From the NCBI GenBank assembly GCA_943736015.1, contig OX031064.1, positions 30,937,361 to 31,001,360 on the forward strand: a stretch of DNA of 64,000 nt. Reading direction: 5' to 3'. Below, in pieces: positions 11,801-26,800 of this stretch. How positions within the stretch are numbered: position 1 is the first letter of the stretch; the number at the start of each line of letters is the position of its first letter. The notes below the pieces were generated by a model. It was not told the DNA's origin. It searched no databases and saw only the letters and a list, made by a program, of their open reading frames with translations. This DNA comes from Tridacna crocea. Its lineage: Eukaryota; Mollusca; Bivalvia; Cardiida; Cardiidae. Position numbers and translations under genes: made by a program.

Positions 11801-14800
11801 TACTGTTGGAACTAGATGTGCATCTTTGGATGGGATATATATTTTAACAATGATTTAGCCATTTTTAGTTGTCCTTGGTTCTACAGTGGCTCGCTTAAAG
11901 ACATTTCCCATTTCCCCCATGCTTACACTTAATTTGATTAATCAGTATTTCACAATTAAATAGTGTAAATATATGTATATCAATTAGATGAGGGGAACAC
12001 TGCAGTGAAGATCTGCAAGTTAATCAGTATATCACTGTATATATGCCGTCACATATTTACCAAATAATGGTGTACGTAGCAACCATGATTAGCAAATTGA
12101 TTAATATATAAATTCACTATATGCCAGTAAATTTTCCAGCTCAAATACATGCATCACAGTTGGATAAAAATCTGTCGTTGAATGTTGTAGGTATATGATA
12201 AAAGGCACGGCAGGGGAATCACGCGACACAACAACAACAACAATGACCGTTATCTGAAAAAATTCCCCGACTTCAGGTAAGAAAATTTTCAATAATTCCG
12301 TTAATACGTGACCGATTGGAATTTGGTTTGCAGCAGAGAAGGCGGAAGGACTCCAGGGATTTGCTTGATGTGTTAGATTTTTTAAACAACACCTGATAAA
12401 AAAGTTATTGACGAGCAAAAAAAATTTTTACCCTGGATAATTTGTTTGCTCGTCAATAACTTTTTTATCAGGTGTTGTTTAAAAAATCTAACACATCAAG
12501 CAAATCCCCGGAGTCCTTCCGCCTTCTCTGCTGCAAACCAAATTCCAATCGGTCACGTATTAACGGAATTATTGAAGATTTTCTTACCTGAAGTTGGGGA
12601 ATTTTTTCAAATAACGGTCATTGTTGTTGTTGTTGTGTCACGTGATTCTCCACCGTGAAAGGAATACTAGTATTATGCTGTAGTAACTTTCCTGGTGCTT
12701 TTTTTTCCCTGCTCACAGCATAAAAAAAATTTAACATTGTGATCTACCTTTGGTCTTGTGTGATATCTGTTTCTCACACAGCTAAAATTAAATATTAGCA
12801 CTAGAAAAGTCACTACAGCATAATGTTCTGTACGCACATCAGCATAGCATATTTACCAATAGTGCTGAAGACAGTGATGGTGACCAGTAGGCTAATAAAT
12901 CAATGGAAAATTATATATGAGGATAATTAGCATAATTTACCAAATATAGTGAACACAGCAGTGATGAAGAGAAGACCCAGGATGGACGGGTACATGTTCC
13001 AATTCAAAGCCACTTGAATGTAAACAGCACCGGCAAATAAGGCTGTCTGTAATACAGTGATAATAATCATATTAATATATATGTATATATATATATCTAA
13101 CAAAAAAGGAGGCTTGATGCATTTCCAAAAAGTATCCAAATGAGTCATTCTGTGCAAGCTGACATGGTCCCGGTTTCACGACCATTCTTAAGAATGTTCT
13201 TTGCCTTATTCTCCAGAATTTTCTACATTTGTTAGTAACACAACTTCTGATTGGCTAAACCATTTGGTTTAGCCAATCAGAAGTTGTGTTACTTACAAAT
13301 GTAGAAAAACTTGGAGAATAAGACTAGGAGTAGTCTCAAGGATGGTTGGTGAATACGGGCCCTGGACTGAAACTTTTTGTGTTACTTACAAATGTAGAAA
13401 AACTTGAAGAATAAGACCAAAAATATTCTCAAGGATGGTTGGTGAATACAGGCCCTGGACTAAAACTTTTTGTGTTACTTACAAATGTAGAAAAACTTGG
13501 AGAATAAGACCAAAAATATTCTCAAGGATGGTTGGTGAATACAGGCCCTGGACTGAAACTTTTTGTGTTACTTACAAATGTAGAAAAACTTGGAGAATAA
13601 GACCAAGAATATTTTCAAGGATGGTTGGTGAATATGGGCCCTGGGCTGAAACTTTTTATTTTGAGTCCGTTATCAGCATGTGACAGGACCTGCCTACCTC
13701 ATCATTCAGTAGATTATTATACAAAATGGCTTTAGGGATGTATAATACTGTGGTGACTTGTATCATGGAGAAGTGTTAACGCTTTCCCAAATGACAAATT
13801 TTGGACTCTTCCAAACTGAAAGAGTTTGCAGACAACAACTTTAAATTTTGAGAAAATGGCAGAAAGTTCTCAAAAAGGGTAGCAATTTCTCCTTTTCCAC
13901 CAGTGTTTTCAAAAGACTTTTACTGCAGACATAAGAAACTGAAAATTAGCCAGAAGAAAATTGGCTGATGATCGAAGCTGAAAACAATGGCGGTGCGTAA
14001 TGGAAATTTATCGTTGGTTTCCGCCTAGAGTTGGATATGGTGTAATTTGCATACAGGCCACGACCTCCATCTGAAAATCGAGGCTGCAACAGAGAAACCT
14101 TCATTTTCCTTTGTTTACCTGATTAGACATAGGGCGAATGTCAGATATAGTCACATGACAGAATGCATGATCATCATACAAATCTACCCTGAGTGTATAA
14201 CGGATACTGAAAATCTTCGATTCAAAAACCAGAAACAACGAGTCTGTTTACATGGAAGGCCGCAACTCAGCCAAATGCATTTTCTATCATCTGTAATCTA
14301 AGCAACCTTGCAACCGTCAGGGGCAATGTTTGGCACAAAGATATAAGAATGATTATATTTTGATACAATAAAAACAAAATGATTTAAAACTGGCTTAAAA
14401 TGAGTATAACGGCCTCTTTAACTCTTTACAAAATGACAAAATTTTGGACTAGTCTAAATTGACAGCATTTGCAGACAACAAAACATAGATGCATCAAAAA
14501 TTTGAATTTCATTTGGAAAGGGTAGAAAACTATGTCATCTGAGGTTGTTCTTTTCTACAGCTAACCCTTACAGGAGACAAAAAAATAAAGACGTCATATT
14601 TCAAAGTATTTGCAGAAAACTGTTTTATTTTGGATCAAAGGATGGTCTTTCTTTTAGATGAAGACAATGTAAGAAAAGATCAAAAACTGTTAATCTGCAT
14701 TTTTTGTCCGAATACATGTTTTCAAAATTTCTGCTTCCACAATGTGTTAAAACTACGGATTCTTTGGAAAACAGATAATTCAGTACTAATAATCTATTGG

Positions 14801-17800
14801 TTTAGAGAACTCTAAAAAGAACTTTTTCTTGTTAACATTTCACTTACAATAAATTTTTTAATTCTATGTTTTGATACTAGTCGTCTGATTGGCTGAAAAA
14901 AAGTGTCTCAGCCAAATAGTTTTCTGGTCTTGTAACTGAGATTAGAAATTGCTGTTGCATACAAAGAATATGATTACTTGTTGGCAAAAATGATACCAAA
15001 ACAAACAAAAAAACATTTCTTGCTGGTTTTTCACTCACCGACAACCTACTAAGGATATGCAGAAATAGTGCCAGCACACTCAGATACAGTCGTAAATTTT
15101 GGCTCTCAAATCGTTTGTCCATGTACTCAGGTAGAGTGTATACCTGGAATAGAAAAGAAAAACTACATTGAATGTTTTCTGTATTTTTTGTGCTTTATTA
15201 TTCTCAACTGTGAGGTTTTTTTTGGCATTGCAAGCCTGTCTGTCTATGTCATTTTGAGACTTCTTTTACACATTTCTGTTTACTTTTTGTGACCTACCAG
15301 CTGCTTTTCCCATTTTAGAATTGACAGTAGAATAACTTGTATTGTTGAGACTGGAATAAAACCCTTTGTTCTGTATAGACTTTCCTCATTCTTTTCCCCA
15401 TAATTGTAGCTATCCATGAGCGATTTTAGCTCATATTCCATGGGTAACTTGTCCTCAACATCTCCTTTAAGCTGCCAGGCTGCTTTTTCTCCCTTTTAGC
15501 ATCGCTAAAATTAACAGTGCTGAGGTTAATTTTCCAAATATGTTGAGAAAACTAGTTGAAGAATGTTGGACATTGAGGGAAACTCTAGAGAACTGTTTAA
15601 TTTATTTGATGCAAAATGTTCATATTTGCCCTTTACCACACAATGCTGACTTTCAAGGACCCTCAAAAAGAAGCCTTTTGAAAACATAGTGGGAAAAGGA
15701 GCAAATGCTGGTAACCAGGATTTTCTCCATTTCCCACAATTTTTTCTATCCTATTAAAGACAATTTGCACCATTTGAGTCACAAAGAAATTGATGCCAGC
15801 AAATGCTTTCAATTTGAACAAGGCTCAAACTTTGTCATCTAACAAGAGGGCCATGATGGCCATGAAATTGTTCACCTGAGTTTATTGACCAAACATGAAC
15901 CATTTGCAATCTAGGGACCTGGTTTTTTATCAGACATTACCCATTATCAAACACTTTTGAAATATCAATAAGACAAACATTCTGACAAAGTGTCATGAGT
16001 ATTGGACTAAAAATGTGACCTCTAGAGCGTACAAAGGTTTTTCTAAGACTTGACCAAGTGACCTACATTTTGAACCGACATTACCCATTAACAAACACTT
16101 TTGAAACATCTCCAAAACAAACATTCTGACCAGGTTTGAAGAGTATCAGGCTGAAAATGTAAGCCTGTAGCAGGTACACACGGTTTTTCTAATTTCTGAC
16201 CCAGTAACCTAGTTTTTGACCCCACTCATTCAAGGTATCGCCAAGAAAAATATTCTGAAGAAGTTTCAGGAGTATCAGACTGAAAATGTGTCCTCCAGAG
16301 TGTACAAAAAGATTTGACCTAACTACCTAGTTTTTGGCCAAAATAACCAATTTTCACACTCATCCAAGATATTAACAAGGCAAACATTCTGACAAATTTT
16401 CAAGAGTGCTGGACTGAAAATGTGACATCCAGAAGATATAAAAAGTTTTTCTAAGATTTGACCTGGTGACCTAGTTTCTGACCCAACATGACCCATTTTC
16501 AAAGTCGTCTGAGATATTATCAAAACAAACATTCTGACCAAGTTTCAAGAGTTTTGGACTTAAAATGTGGCCTCTAGAGCGTACACAAGGTTTTTCTAAG
16601 ATTTGACCTAGTGACAGAGTTTTTGACTGGACATGTCCCATTTTCAAAACATTCTGACCAATTTTCAAGACTGTAGGACTGAATATGTTGCCTCCAGAGT
16701 GTACACAAGGTTTTTCTAAAATTTGACCAGGTGACCCAGTTTCTAACTCCACATGACCCATTTTCAAAATCATCCGAGATATCATCAATACAAACATTCT
16801 GACTAAGTTTCAACAATAAAAACATTCTGACCAAGTTTCAAGAGTTTTGGACTGAAAATATGGCCTCTAGAGCTTACACAACATTTTTCTAAGATTTGAC
16901 CTGATGACCTAGTCTTCGACCCAACATGACCGATTTCCAAACTCGTTTGAGATATCATCAAGAGAAACATTCTGACAAACTTTCAAGAGTGCTGAACTGA
17001 AAATGTGGCCTATAGAGCGTACACAATGTTTTTTTTGTAAGATTTAACCATGTGACCTAGTTTTGACCCAACATGATCCATTTTCAAACTTGTTTGAGAT
17101 TTCATTGAGACAAACATTCTGACCAAGTTTCATAACTATCAGACTAGAAATGTGGCCTCTAGAATGTACGCAAAGTAAAAGTTGACGCCGGACGCCGGAT
17201 ACAGCTCAATCACATGAGCTCACCATGAGCACTTTGTGCTCAGGTGAGCTAATAAAGGGTTAACTTGGAACACAAGTAAAAAAATTTAGAAAAAAAAACT
17301 ATGTGTAGATTGGACCCTTTATGTAGCTGTAGAGTTTCATAGGACATTTAAGACATGTGTTGGAAATACATAGCCAAATTAACTTAAGTCAATTTCTATT
17401 ATAAAACAAGCAATTTCGTTGAAATTATATCCCCCGCCGAAAAAGACCATTTTTGATACAAACGTATAAGAGGTTTTGTGTTTTGTATGTACATGTGGCC
17501 TTTTTGTTACTGGTCCATGATGAAATTATACATTAAGCTCCCTTGTTCCATGGCACAGGATTTCATTACATAAAAAAATATAAAAGAGGTCCATAACAGG
17601 ATTATTTATTAAGTGCCCATTTCAGGATTTCATATATGTGGGGGATAAAAATGTATCTATGGACTATCCAATGGAAAAGATGCATGAAGTTTCATCAAAT
17701 TTTGTGATGGATTTTAGAAGATATCCCTCTCACAATATAAGCCGCCACACTGCTGCCATTTCAAGCAGGTAGCTAGAGATTAAAGTGTTGAAATTTGTAG

Positions 17801-20800
17801 CACCTGCCTGGGTAGCTGAATGAATATATGGTATTACTTGTGATCTAAAAGGTTTACGAACAGACTAATGCATGGAGAGACGAATGTACAATTGACTTTG
17901 GTCACTGGCTTTGATCAAGCAATAAAAATATGAAGTTTTATGAAAATATGTGCAAAAGTTGGAGATACACTGATAAAAAATTAAATGTGACATGAAGTCC
18001 CCTTTTCCACGATACAGTGATAAATTGCAAAACCCTGACAACATGTACTAGGTCGCATGATCTGTGAAAATCTCATCCAAATCTATTGAGATATGTCCAG
18101 TAATTGAAGAGATTCTAGTGAAAAAATGAAATAATAACATGAAGCCCCCTTATTCCATGATGCAGCTACAAATCCCAAAACCTTGACAATATGTCGTAGG
18201 TCACATGATCGTGTGAGAATTCCATCCAAATCTGCCAAGATGTGTGGGAGGCGTTGTGTTAGGTCACATGATAATGTGAAAATTCCATTCAAATCTGTCA
18301 AGAAATATGGGACGAGTCACATTCACAAGAAATAAAACATGAAGCCCCCTTTTTACATGACGCAGCTACAAATCGCAAAATGTTGACAATATGCACATGA
18401 CAAGAAATATTCTGTCAAAATTCTATTCATTTCCACCAAGAAATGTGGAAGGGTTGCCTTCACAAAAAATGGAACAGGATAACTTCATCAAAGGGTAATC
18501 TGTCAAAAAAAGCCTGTGATACTAAATGGAAATGTGCGAACAAAAATCCAAAATAAAAATTTACAAAGGACAATAACTCCAAAAATAATAAAGATAGAGT
18601 TATGGTTCTTGTGCACTGCACGTCTCCCTAATTAGTTCTATATGTGTGTGAGGTTTCAAGTTCCTAGCTTTTATACTTTTAGAGATATACTGTACACCAG
18701 ACAGAAATCCAAAGTAAAAATTAAAAAAGGGCAATAACTCAAAAATTACTGAAGACAGAGTTTTGGTTTTTGTGAAGTGCACTTCTCCTAAATGAATTCT
18801 ATAAGTGTATACAGTTTGAAGTTCCTAGCCTTTGTACTTTTGGAGATATGCTCCGGACAAAATTCCAAAGTGAAAATTTACAAAGAGCAATAACTCAACA
18901 ATTACTGAAGATAGAGTTATAATTCTTTAGCACTGCACTTCTCCTTAATTAGTTCTATATGCGTGTGATGTTTCAAGTTCCTAGCTTTTATACTTTTGGA
19001 GATATGCTCTGGACAAAAATCCAAAGTTAAAATTTACAAAGGGCAATAACTCCAAAAATACTGAAGACAGAGTTATGGTTGTTGAGCACTGCACCTCTCC
19101 TTAATGAGATCTATATATGTGTGAAGTTTCAAGCTCCTAGCTTTTATACTTTTGGAGATATGCTCCGGACAAGAATTCAAAGTAAAAATATACAAAGGGC
19201 AATAACTCAAAAAATACCTAAGACAGAGTAATGGATCTTGTGCACTGCATGCCTCCTTAATGAGTTCTATATGTGTGTGAAGTTTCAAGTTCCTAGCTTT
19301 CATACTTTTGGAGATATGCTCAAGACAAAAATTCCAGAAAAAAATGTACAAAGGGCAATAAGTCCAAAAATACTGAAGATAGAGTTATGGTTCTTGTACA
19401 CTGCACGCCTCCTTAATGAGATATATCTACTTGCGAAGTTTGAAGTTGATATCTCAAATACTTTTGGAGATATGCTCTGGACAAAAATGTGGGACGGAAG
19501 GACGGAAGGACGGAATGACGGAAGGACGGACGGAGACTATTACCATATCCCCCGCCGCCTTACGGCAGGGGATAAAAAAGCATAAAATGAAATCATTTCT
19601 AGAAATGGAAATGTAAAATTGAATGGGTAAGCAGGGCACTAAGTACACTAATCATTCTAGATGTTGTTATAATTAAATACCCATAGAGTAGTGATCTGAT
19701 TGGCTAAAACAGAATGCCTCAGCCAATCTCATTGTTAGTCTTGGACTATTGAATAAAATGGCGGAGGGTTATTGTGACACCTGATGAAGACAACACATAA
19801 GTCAGTGAGAGTGTGGCAACTGCAGACTTACCCCAGCAGAGATAAACACTGGTAGAAAAAACCAGGATAGAGCTTGGATTATCAGGGCAGGCTACAAGAA
19901 ACGCAGAGAAAAACAATTTATCACTTATTTTTTCTTCAGAGCTAAAATGCAAGCTACAGATTATTTTGTCGCATTCCTAGGAATCTTATTACTGAAAATA
20001 ACACTGAAGATCAAAGTTCTGAAAGTACTGACAGTCAGTCTTATAATAACCGTTTTATCTTTCACTACTTGAAAAACAACCTTAACTTTTTAAAAACAAT
20101 TCCGCTGCAACATTTTCTCCTTTTCCCATTATGCCTTTTACACATCCTAAATCTAATTTCAATTTTTGATTGAGATTAGATTTGTCCCCTGCAAATGCTT
20201 TCAAACTGGACCAGTTCGAAAGTTTTGTCATTTGGTAAAGAGTTTATTCATTTGGCTAGGTTAATATTTTGAGAAAGAACAATCACAGTTAACTTTCATG
20301 CAGATTTTAGAGTTGAAGAAAAACAAGCATTCATGTAAAACTGAGGATCTACATTTTGTTACTTTCCTGTTACTTGGTGGTCCTGTGCACTACAAGCTGG
20401 CAAAATAAAAATTTTACTCACAATCCATTCAAACAGCACCAAAACTATTCCTGAGGAGGCTCCTGCACCTGCTAGACCAATGAAATGTTCACTTCCTATG
20501 TTACTTCCAAATATCGAGGCTCCAACCTGAAATTTCAATTTAAACCAATTGTGTGGTGTCCCTGGTCATGAGGTAGAGCGTCAGCCTCATAACCTAAAGG
20601 TCCTGAGTTTGATACCCGGGAGCAGGTGTCAACTTTAGGATTTTTCATAGGCCCACACATTCGATCTGAGTACTGGTATAATTCCCAGGAAGCAGAATCG
20701 AGAGATTAGTATAAGTTGTAAGAACTTGTTTCTCAATCGATGTAAAATAAATATGTTTAATCTAAGTTAAATTGACCCTTTACCACACAACAAAATTTTA

Positions 20801-23800
20801 GACTTGTCCAAATTTAAAGCATTTACAGACAACAATTTTAATAAGGTTCAATGATGTTTTTTTTCTTTGATAAGGTAGAAAATATTGAGGGAAAAAGAAA
20901 AAATGCTGGATACCAGCATTTTCTCCTTTTCCCAAAAAGTTTTCAAAAGGCTTCTTCTTCAAGATTGTTAAAAGTCAAGATTGTATAGTAGGGGGTTAAT
21001 ACTTATCCTGCAGAATAACTAGACTTAAACTTCAAGCCAGTAGCAAAAACCTGAATAATGCTACTTCAAACTTTTTTTGGAGAAAAATGTTTTGCCATCG
21101 GACAGTGTAGAACCAAGATGCATATTCTGTGCTGTCGGCTCTTGATCTACAAGAGAGACTCGCTATGACATGACTGGAAAAAATGTTGAAAATAAAGTTA
21201 AACACCAATTAACTCTTTACCAAATTACAAAATGTTCTGACTTGGCCAAACCGAAAGCATTTGCAGACGAAAAATTAAATGCTGCTAATATGATGATTTC
21301 TGTTTTTAATAGGGTAGTAAACATTGTGGGAAAAGGAGAAAATGCTGGTTACCAGCATTTTCTCCTTTTCCCATGATGTTTTCAAAAGCTTTCTTCTTTC
21401 AGGGTTGTTAAAACAAGAGTTGTTTGGTAAAGGGTTAATCAAACAATCCAAGCATCACAAAATTCAATTGCTCACCTATGCAGACTGATTTCTAAGCCAA
21501 TGAAAGAGTGTAAATTATTTACTTAGTAGGGAAAGAGTTACATGTAATTACCTGTCTAAAAATAAGACTTACCGCAAACCAAGGCATGGAACGTCCAGCA
21601 AGAAAGTAGCCTTCAACATTCCCTTTCTTCTTTTTGACTATAGACTGCAGAATATAAAACAAGAGTTTCGCAAAGAGGCACATATACTCCCAGAAGGGGT
21701 TGTCAGCGAAATGGATTTGCGCGGTAGATTTACGCGGTGTAGAAGATGGCTGCCCAAAACAGATCGGTCAAAGCAACAACCAGAAAATCGTTATCAAAAT
21801 CTCGGCCATTGGAGTCAGGATCGACATGATAGCAGGCTAAAACCGGATCAGGTCGATTATGACATCTATGGTACGGAATACAAAAAATATAGTAGCCAAA
21901 TACGCCAGTATAACTTTGGAAATGACCATCCAGCTGGTCCATATTCCAAATAGGAGTAGTTATTCTTGACGATAAAATGCCTAAAACGGATCTCTGATAA
22001 ATAAACAAATAATGTACATACAACAAACCCAAAATTCTTGCCTTAAGTTAGCTACATGGAACGTATGTGGTATTATGTCGTCGGCCGGCAGTTAAGGTAA
22101 ACTGCTAGAGGCTGAGGACATTGATATAGCGTACATTACTGAACATAAGCTAACAAGAAATACCGAATCTTTTATGTTATCAATTAGCAGATCATACATT
22201 GACTATACGAAATGTAGCGAAGAGAACAATCAATATGGTATGGTAAAATGTGGCAAAGGGGGTGTATCAATCATGCATAAAAAAAGCCTGAATTACTCTA
22301 TACAAAAAATGAACGAAATTTCTGACGAAAGAGTTATCGGTATTGAAATAACCCTATCCAATATGGAGAAAATATTCACCTTTCGTTGTTATCTGCCATC
22401 ATCAAACTACTTCAATGAGATATATGCTGAGTACATGAATACTTTACAGGCAATCTACAGCACCTATTCAGAGCTTGAAAGCTCCTTCATAATAGGAGAC
22501 CTTAATGCAGAAGTTATTTCCCCTTATCTAAAACAAAATTCCAAAATAAGTTTTAGAACCAAATCATTCTCAGATTTCTTAATAGAAAATAACCTCATGT
22601 CCATATGCTATTCTAAACACCGCAAAGGGCCCTCACACACTTTTACAACAATGGAAAAAATGCTAGACCACATCCCTATACCTAAGACGAAGATCAGCGA
22701 AGTAACAATAACATGTGTCGAAATTCTAGACGACCCAACCTACAATTGCTCAGATCATATACCCAATGTTGCAAAGTTTTCATTTCAAACTGTTTGCATT
22801 AACATTCCCCTCACCATAAGGTCGATAAATTGGTCAAAAGTCTCCGATATACACATAACGGAATATCAGTCAAAATTAAGCAACACATTACAAGATATTA
22901 ATGTGTCCGACGTCGATTCCATGTATGATGACAATGTCAATGCAATCTTGGATTCTTCAAAATCTTCTTTCCCCAAAGGAAAGTTCAATCAACATGCAAA
23001 AACCTACTGGACAGAATAGGTAAAAGATTTGCACAAAAATCAAAGAATAGCCAGAAGAATCTGGATTTCAGAAGGAAGACCCCATGGAATGCAAAACGAG
23101 TCCTACGCAAATTACAAACAAGAGCTTCGCAAAGCAGCGCATATACGCCCGAAGGGGCTTGTAAGTGAAATGAGTTGAAATGACGGAAGGCCCATAAATG
23201 AAGAGTAGTTTAAATCTCTATGATATGTGAAAAATATTAAAGGGCAATAGCTAAAAAAAGAAGGATGGCACAGTTACAAATTTTGTGAATTGCTGTTCTC
23301 CACAAGGTGTTCTATCAGTCTTGAAAGGTTCAAGATCATAGCTTTTATATTTTAGAAATTATGGCCAAGACGAAAATTCAAAAAGAAAACTAACAAAGGG
23401 CAATAACTAAAAAAGAAGGATGGCAGAGTTATGGTTCTTATGCAGTGCACTTTTTCATAATGTGTTCTATTAGTCTTTGAAGTTTCAAGATGATAGGTTT
23501 TAAAGTTTGGGAGTTATGGCCTGGACAAAAATTCAAACTGAAAATTAACAAAGGACAATAACTAAAAAAAATAATGGTGGCAGAGTTATGGTTCATGTGC
23601 ACTGCACTTCTCCATAATGGGTTCTATCAGTGTATGAAGTTGCAAGTTATTAGGTTTTATGGTTTGGAGGTTATGGCCTGGACAAAAATTCAAACTGAAA
23701 ATTAACAAAGGGCAATAACTCAAAAAATAAAAGTGGCACAATTATGGTTCATGTGTGATGCACTTCTCCACAATGTGTTCTTTCAGTGTATGAAGTTCCA

Positions 23801-26800
23801 AGTTAATAGCTTTTATAGTTTAGAAGTTATGGCCTGGACAAAAATTCAAACTGAAAATTAACAAAGGGCCGTAACTCAAAAAATAACGGTGGCAGAGTTA
23901 TGGTTCATTTGCACTGCACTTCTCCATAATGGGTTCTATCAGTTTATGAAGTTGCAAGTTATTAGCTTTTAGAGTTTGGAAGTTATGGCCTGGACAAAAA
24001 TTCAAACTGAAAATTAACAAAGGGCAATAACTCAAAAAATAAAAGTGCAGAGTTATGTTTCATGTGCACTGCACTTCTCCATAATGTGTTCTATCAGTAT
24101 ATGTAGTTTCAATTTGATACCTTTTATGGTATGGAAGTTATGGCCTGAACAAAATTCAAAGTGAACAGTTGGTTATTTCAGAAATCAAGGGCAGATAATT
24201 TTGGAACACAAATAGCAATCAAAATTCTAAGACCCAGGTGCACAACTAGACATCATGGAGATTCATTGTGGCAAGTTTCAAATAATTCCGATGAAAACTG
24301 TAGGAGGAGTTGCACACACAAGAAATTGCTAACGGACGGACTGACGGACAGACAGACGGACAACCAGGGGTATAACATAATACAACCCTTCGGGCGTATA
24401 AAAAGCAAAAAGAATTTTCTTGAATCAGCAGAAATCCACAATTGAGAAAATAGAAAATCAGTTTCTGCTCGATCTCAATAAAAATTCTTCCTGTAATCAA
24501 AAACTATTTTGGTCCCTTGTAAGAGGTTGGAAGATAAAAGCGCCTCTAGGGTGGACCTCAATTGAGGGTGAAAAGGCTCGATGCAAGATCTGCAAGAAAT
24601 ATTAAATGTATTCAAAGACCACTTTAAAAACTTATATACACCAAGTATTCAACCAGAATACGATGAAAACTTTCTGAATCTAGTTGAGGATGAGAATGCC
24701 AAAAAAACGGCAGCCATGAAACAAAGTGAGAGCATACCTATAACTGAACCGTTTATTACAGAAAATGATATCAAATCATACTGTAAAAACCTAAAAAACA
24801 TGAAAGCACCCTCATATGACTCCATTCAAAATGAACATTAAATTTGAAATATGGTGGTTACGCTCTTTGGTCAGCCTTAGCCACACTTTTCAATTTAATC
24901 ATTTCAAAGAAAAGCATTCCAGACAAATGTAAAAAAGGTATGGTTTTACCTATCTACAAAGAAAATGGGAAAGATCGGACTGATCCTCATAATTATCGAC
25001 CGATTACATTACTCCCAGTTATTTACAAACTGTTCGAAAAGTTTATTCACCACGCACTTTCATTATGGGTAAAAGAAAATGATATTCCTTTCCCCTATCC
25101 CCAACAAAACGCATATCAAAAACACAGTGGACCAATAATGGCATCTTTTATAAACACTACAAGAAACCATTTTTCACAATAATGAATTAAACAGTGATGT
25201 GTACCTGACCACATTGGACACTAAACAAGCCTTTGACAGTGTCTGGCTTCCGGGAGTATTTTATAAATTATCCAAATTAGGGGTAAAAGGCACAATGTGG
25301 TTACTTATTAATATTATGGACATGCATACTAATATGTCAAGCTGCGTTTCAGTAAATGGTCTAAAATCACCCTTCTTTAATGTACAGCAAGGGATCCTAC
25401 AGGGAGGAGTTATCTCAACCTGGATCTACAACCTCTTTATAAATAAATTGTTTGAAGAATTAACAGAAAGTAACTGCGGTGCGCAGATTATTTCCCTTAC
25501 CACAGGATGCACAACTCTAGCAGATGTAATATGTCTAGCCGCGACAAGTCCTTCGAAAATGCAGAACTTGCTCGATACGATAAATCGTTATAGCAATAGG
25601 TACAAATACCAAATTAATGCCTCAAAATCCTTCTCGATTCTCATACCAAATAAAATGAAAATAAGACAGAAAAAATTAACGATACACACTTTACGTTACA
25701 ATTAGGACAAAAATGCATTTCTAGAGCAAAGACCATCAAACACGTCGGAATTCTGCTAAATGAAAATATGACAGAAAAGCCCAAAATAAATCTCGCATGT
25801 AAAAATGCCAAAACATCTCTTTATTCACTGATGTCAATGAGAATTAACCCGACTCTCCTTAACCCATTAACAACATCTTCCTTGGTGACAAAAATATGTA
25901 TGCCAAGACTACTATATGGGGCAGAACTTTGGTCTAATTTGAGCAAAACAGATGTTAAAGCGTTAGAAAGTTTTGCCAAATACTCTGCAAAAAAAGTCCA
26001 AAATTTCAGCCACCATACAAGAACGGATATGTGTATGAGCATGTTAGGATGGACATCAGTAAGTAGCGATATCGAATATAGGAAACTGTTATTTCTTGAA
26101 AAACTCTGTAATATGCCGAAAGAACTCCTAGCTAAAAAAGTCTTCAATACACGACTTTCTTTATATGTTTGCTCTACTGAGGAAAAGCAGAAAGGGTTTG
26201 TCCCAGAAATAGTCAGATTAACAAAGAAATTTAAACTGGACGGCCATCTCATAGACTACATAAATTCATTGATTTTCCCAACGAAATCTTCATAGAAAAA
26301 AAATGTGCAGATCGTTCATCAAAAATCAAGAAGTGACAAACTGGTCAAACAGGCTCAATGCCGACAGTGACTTTGATCGATTTCCTTCACACAAACATAG
26401 AAAAAGCCATACTTTGGGAATGTGGTAACGATCAAAAAAGCTTATCTCAGGCATACTTAGTAAGCAAAATTTGGATCGAAAATCCAAAAGAGCGAAGTAT
26501 CCCCCTTCTCTGTAATCAATGCGTAGAACTGGTACGCGATATCAGAACTCACAAAATCATTGACTGTCCCTATCTGTCTCGCAACCGTACAGTTTTCTTC
26601 AATACTGTCAATGCAACATTTGGAGATGAACTCCGATGTGAGATAATCTCCGGCTCCTCAGAAAACTGACTTCAAATGTTGATTGGCAAACAACTTCATA
26701 GTCTTCCAAGAAGACAAGCACGTATTGAATTTTTACGTATAGCAATTCATTTCGCCTACACATGCATGATTGATCGGCCCAACTGTTAGCTTTTTACCTA

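Noticed and set aside
12101..12658. Two opposite open frames with the same protein ([15 protein letters not shown]...).
   Set aside because: They are the two arms of one inverted repeat and carry no codon signature or family similarity.
13435..13683. Open frame of repeated MVGEYRPW units.
   Set aside because: It is produced by a 93 bp tandem repeat of a MITE arm; 93 is a multiple of three.
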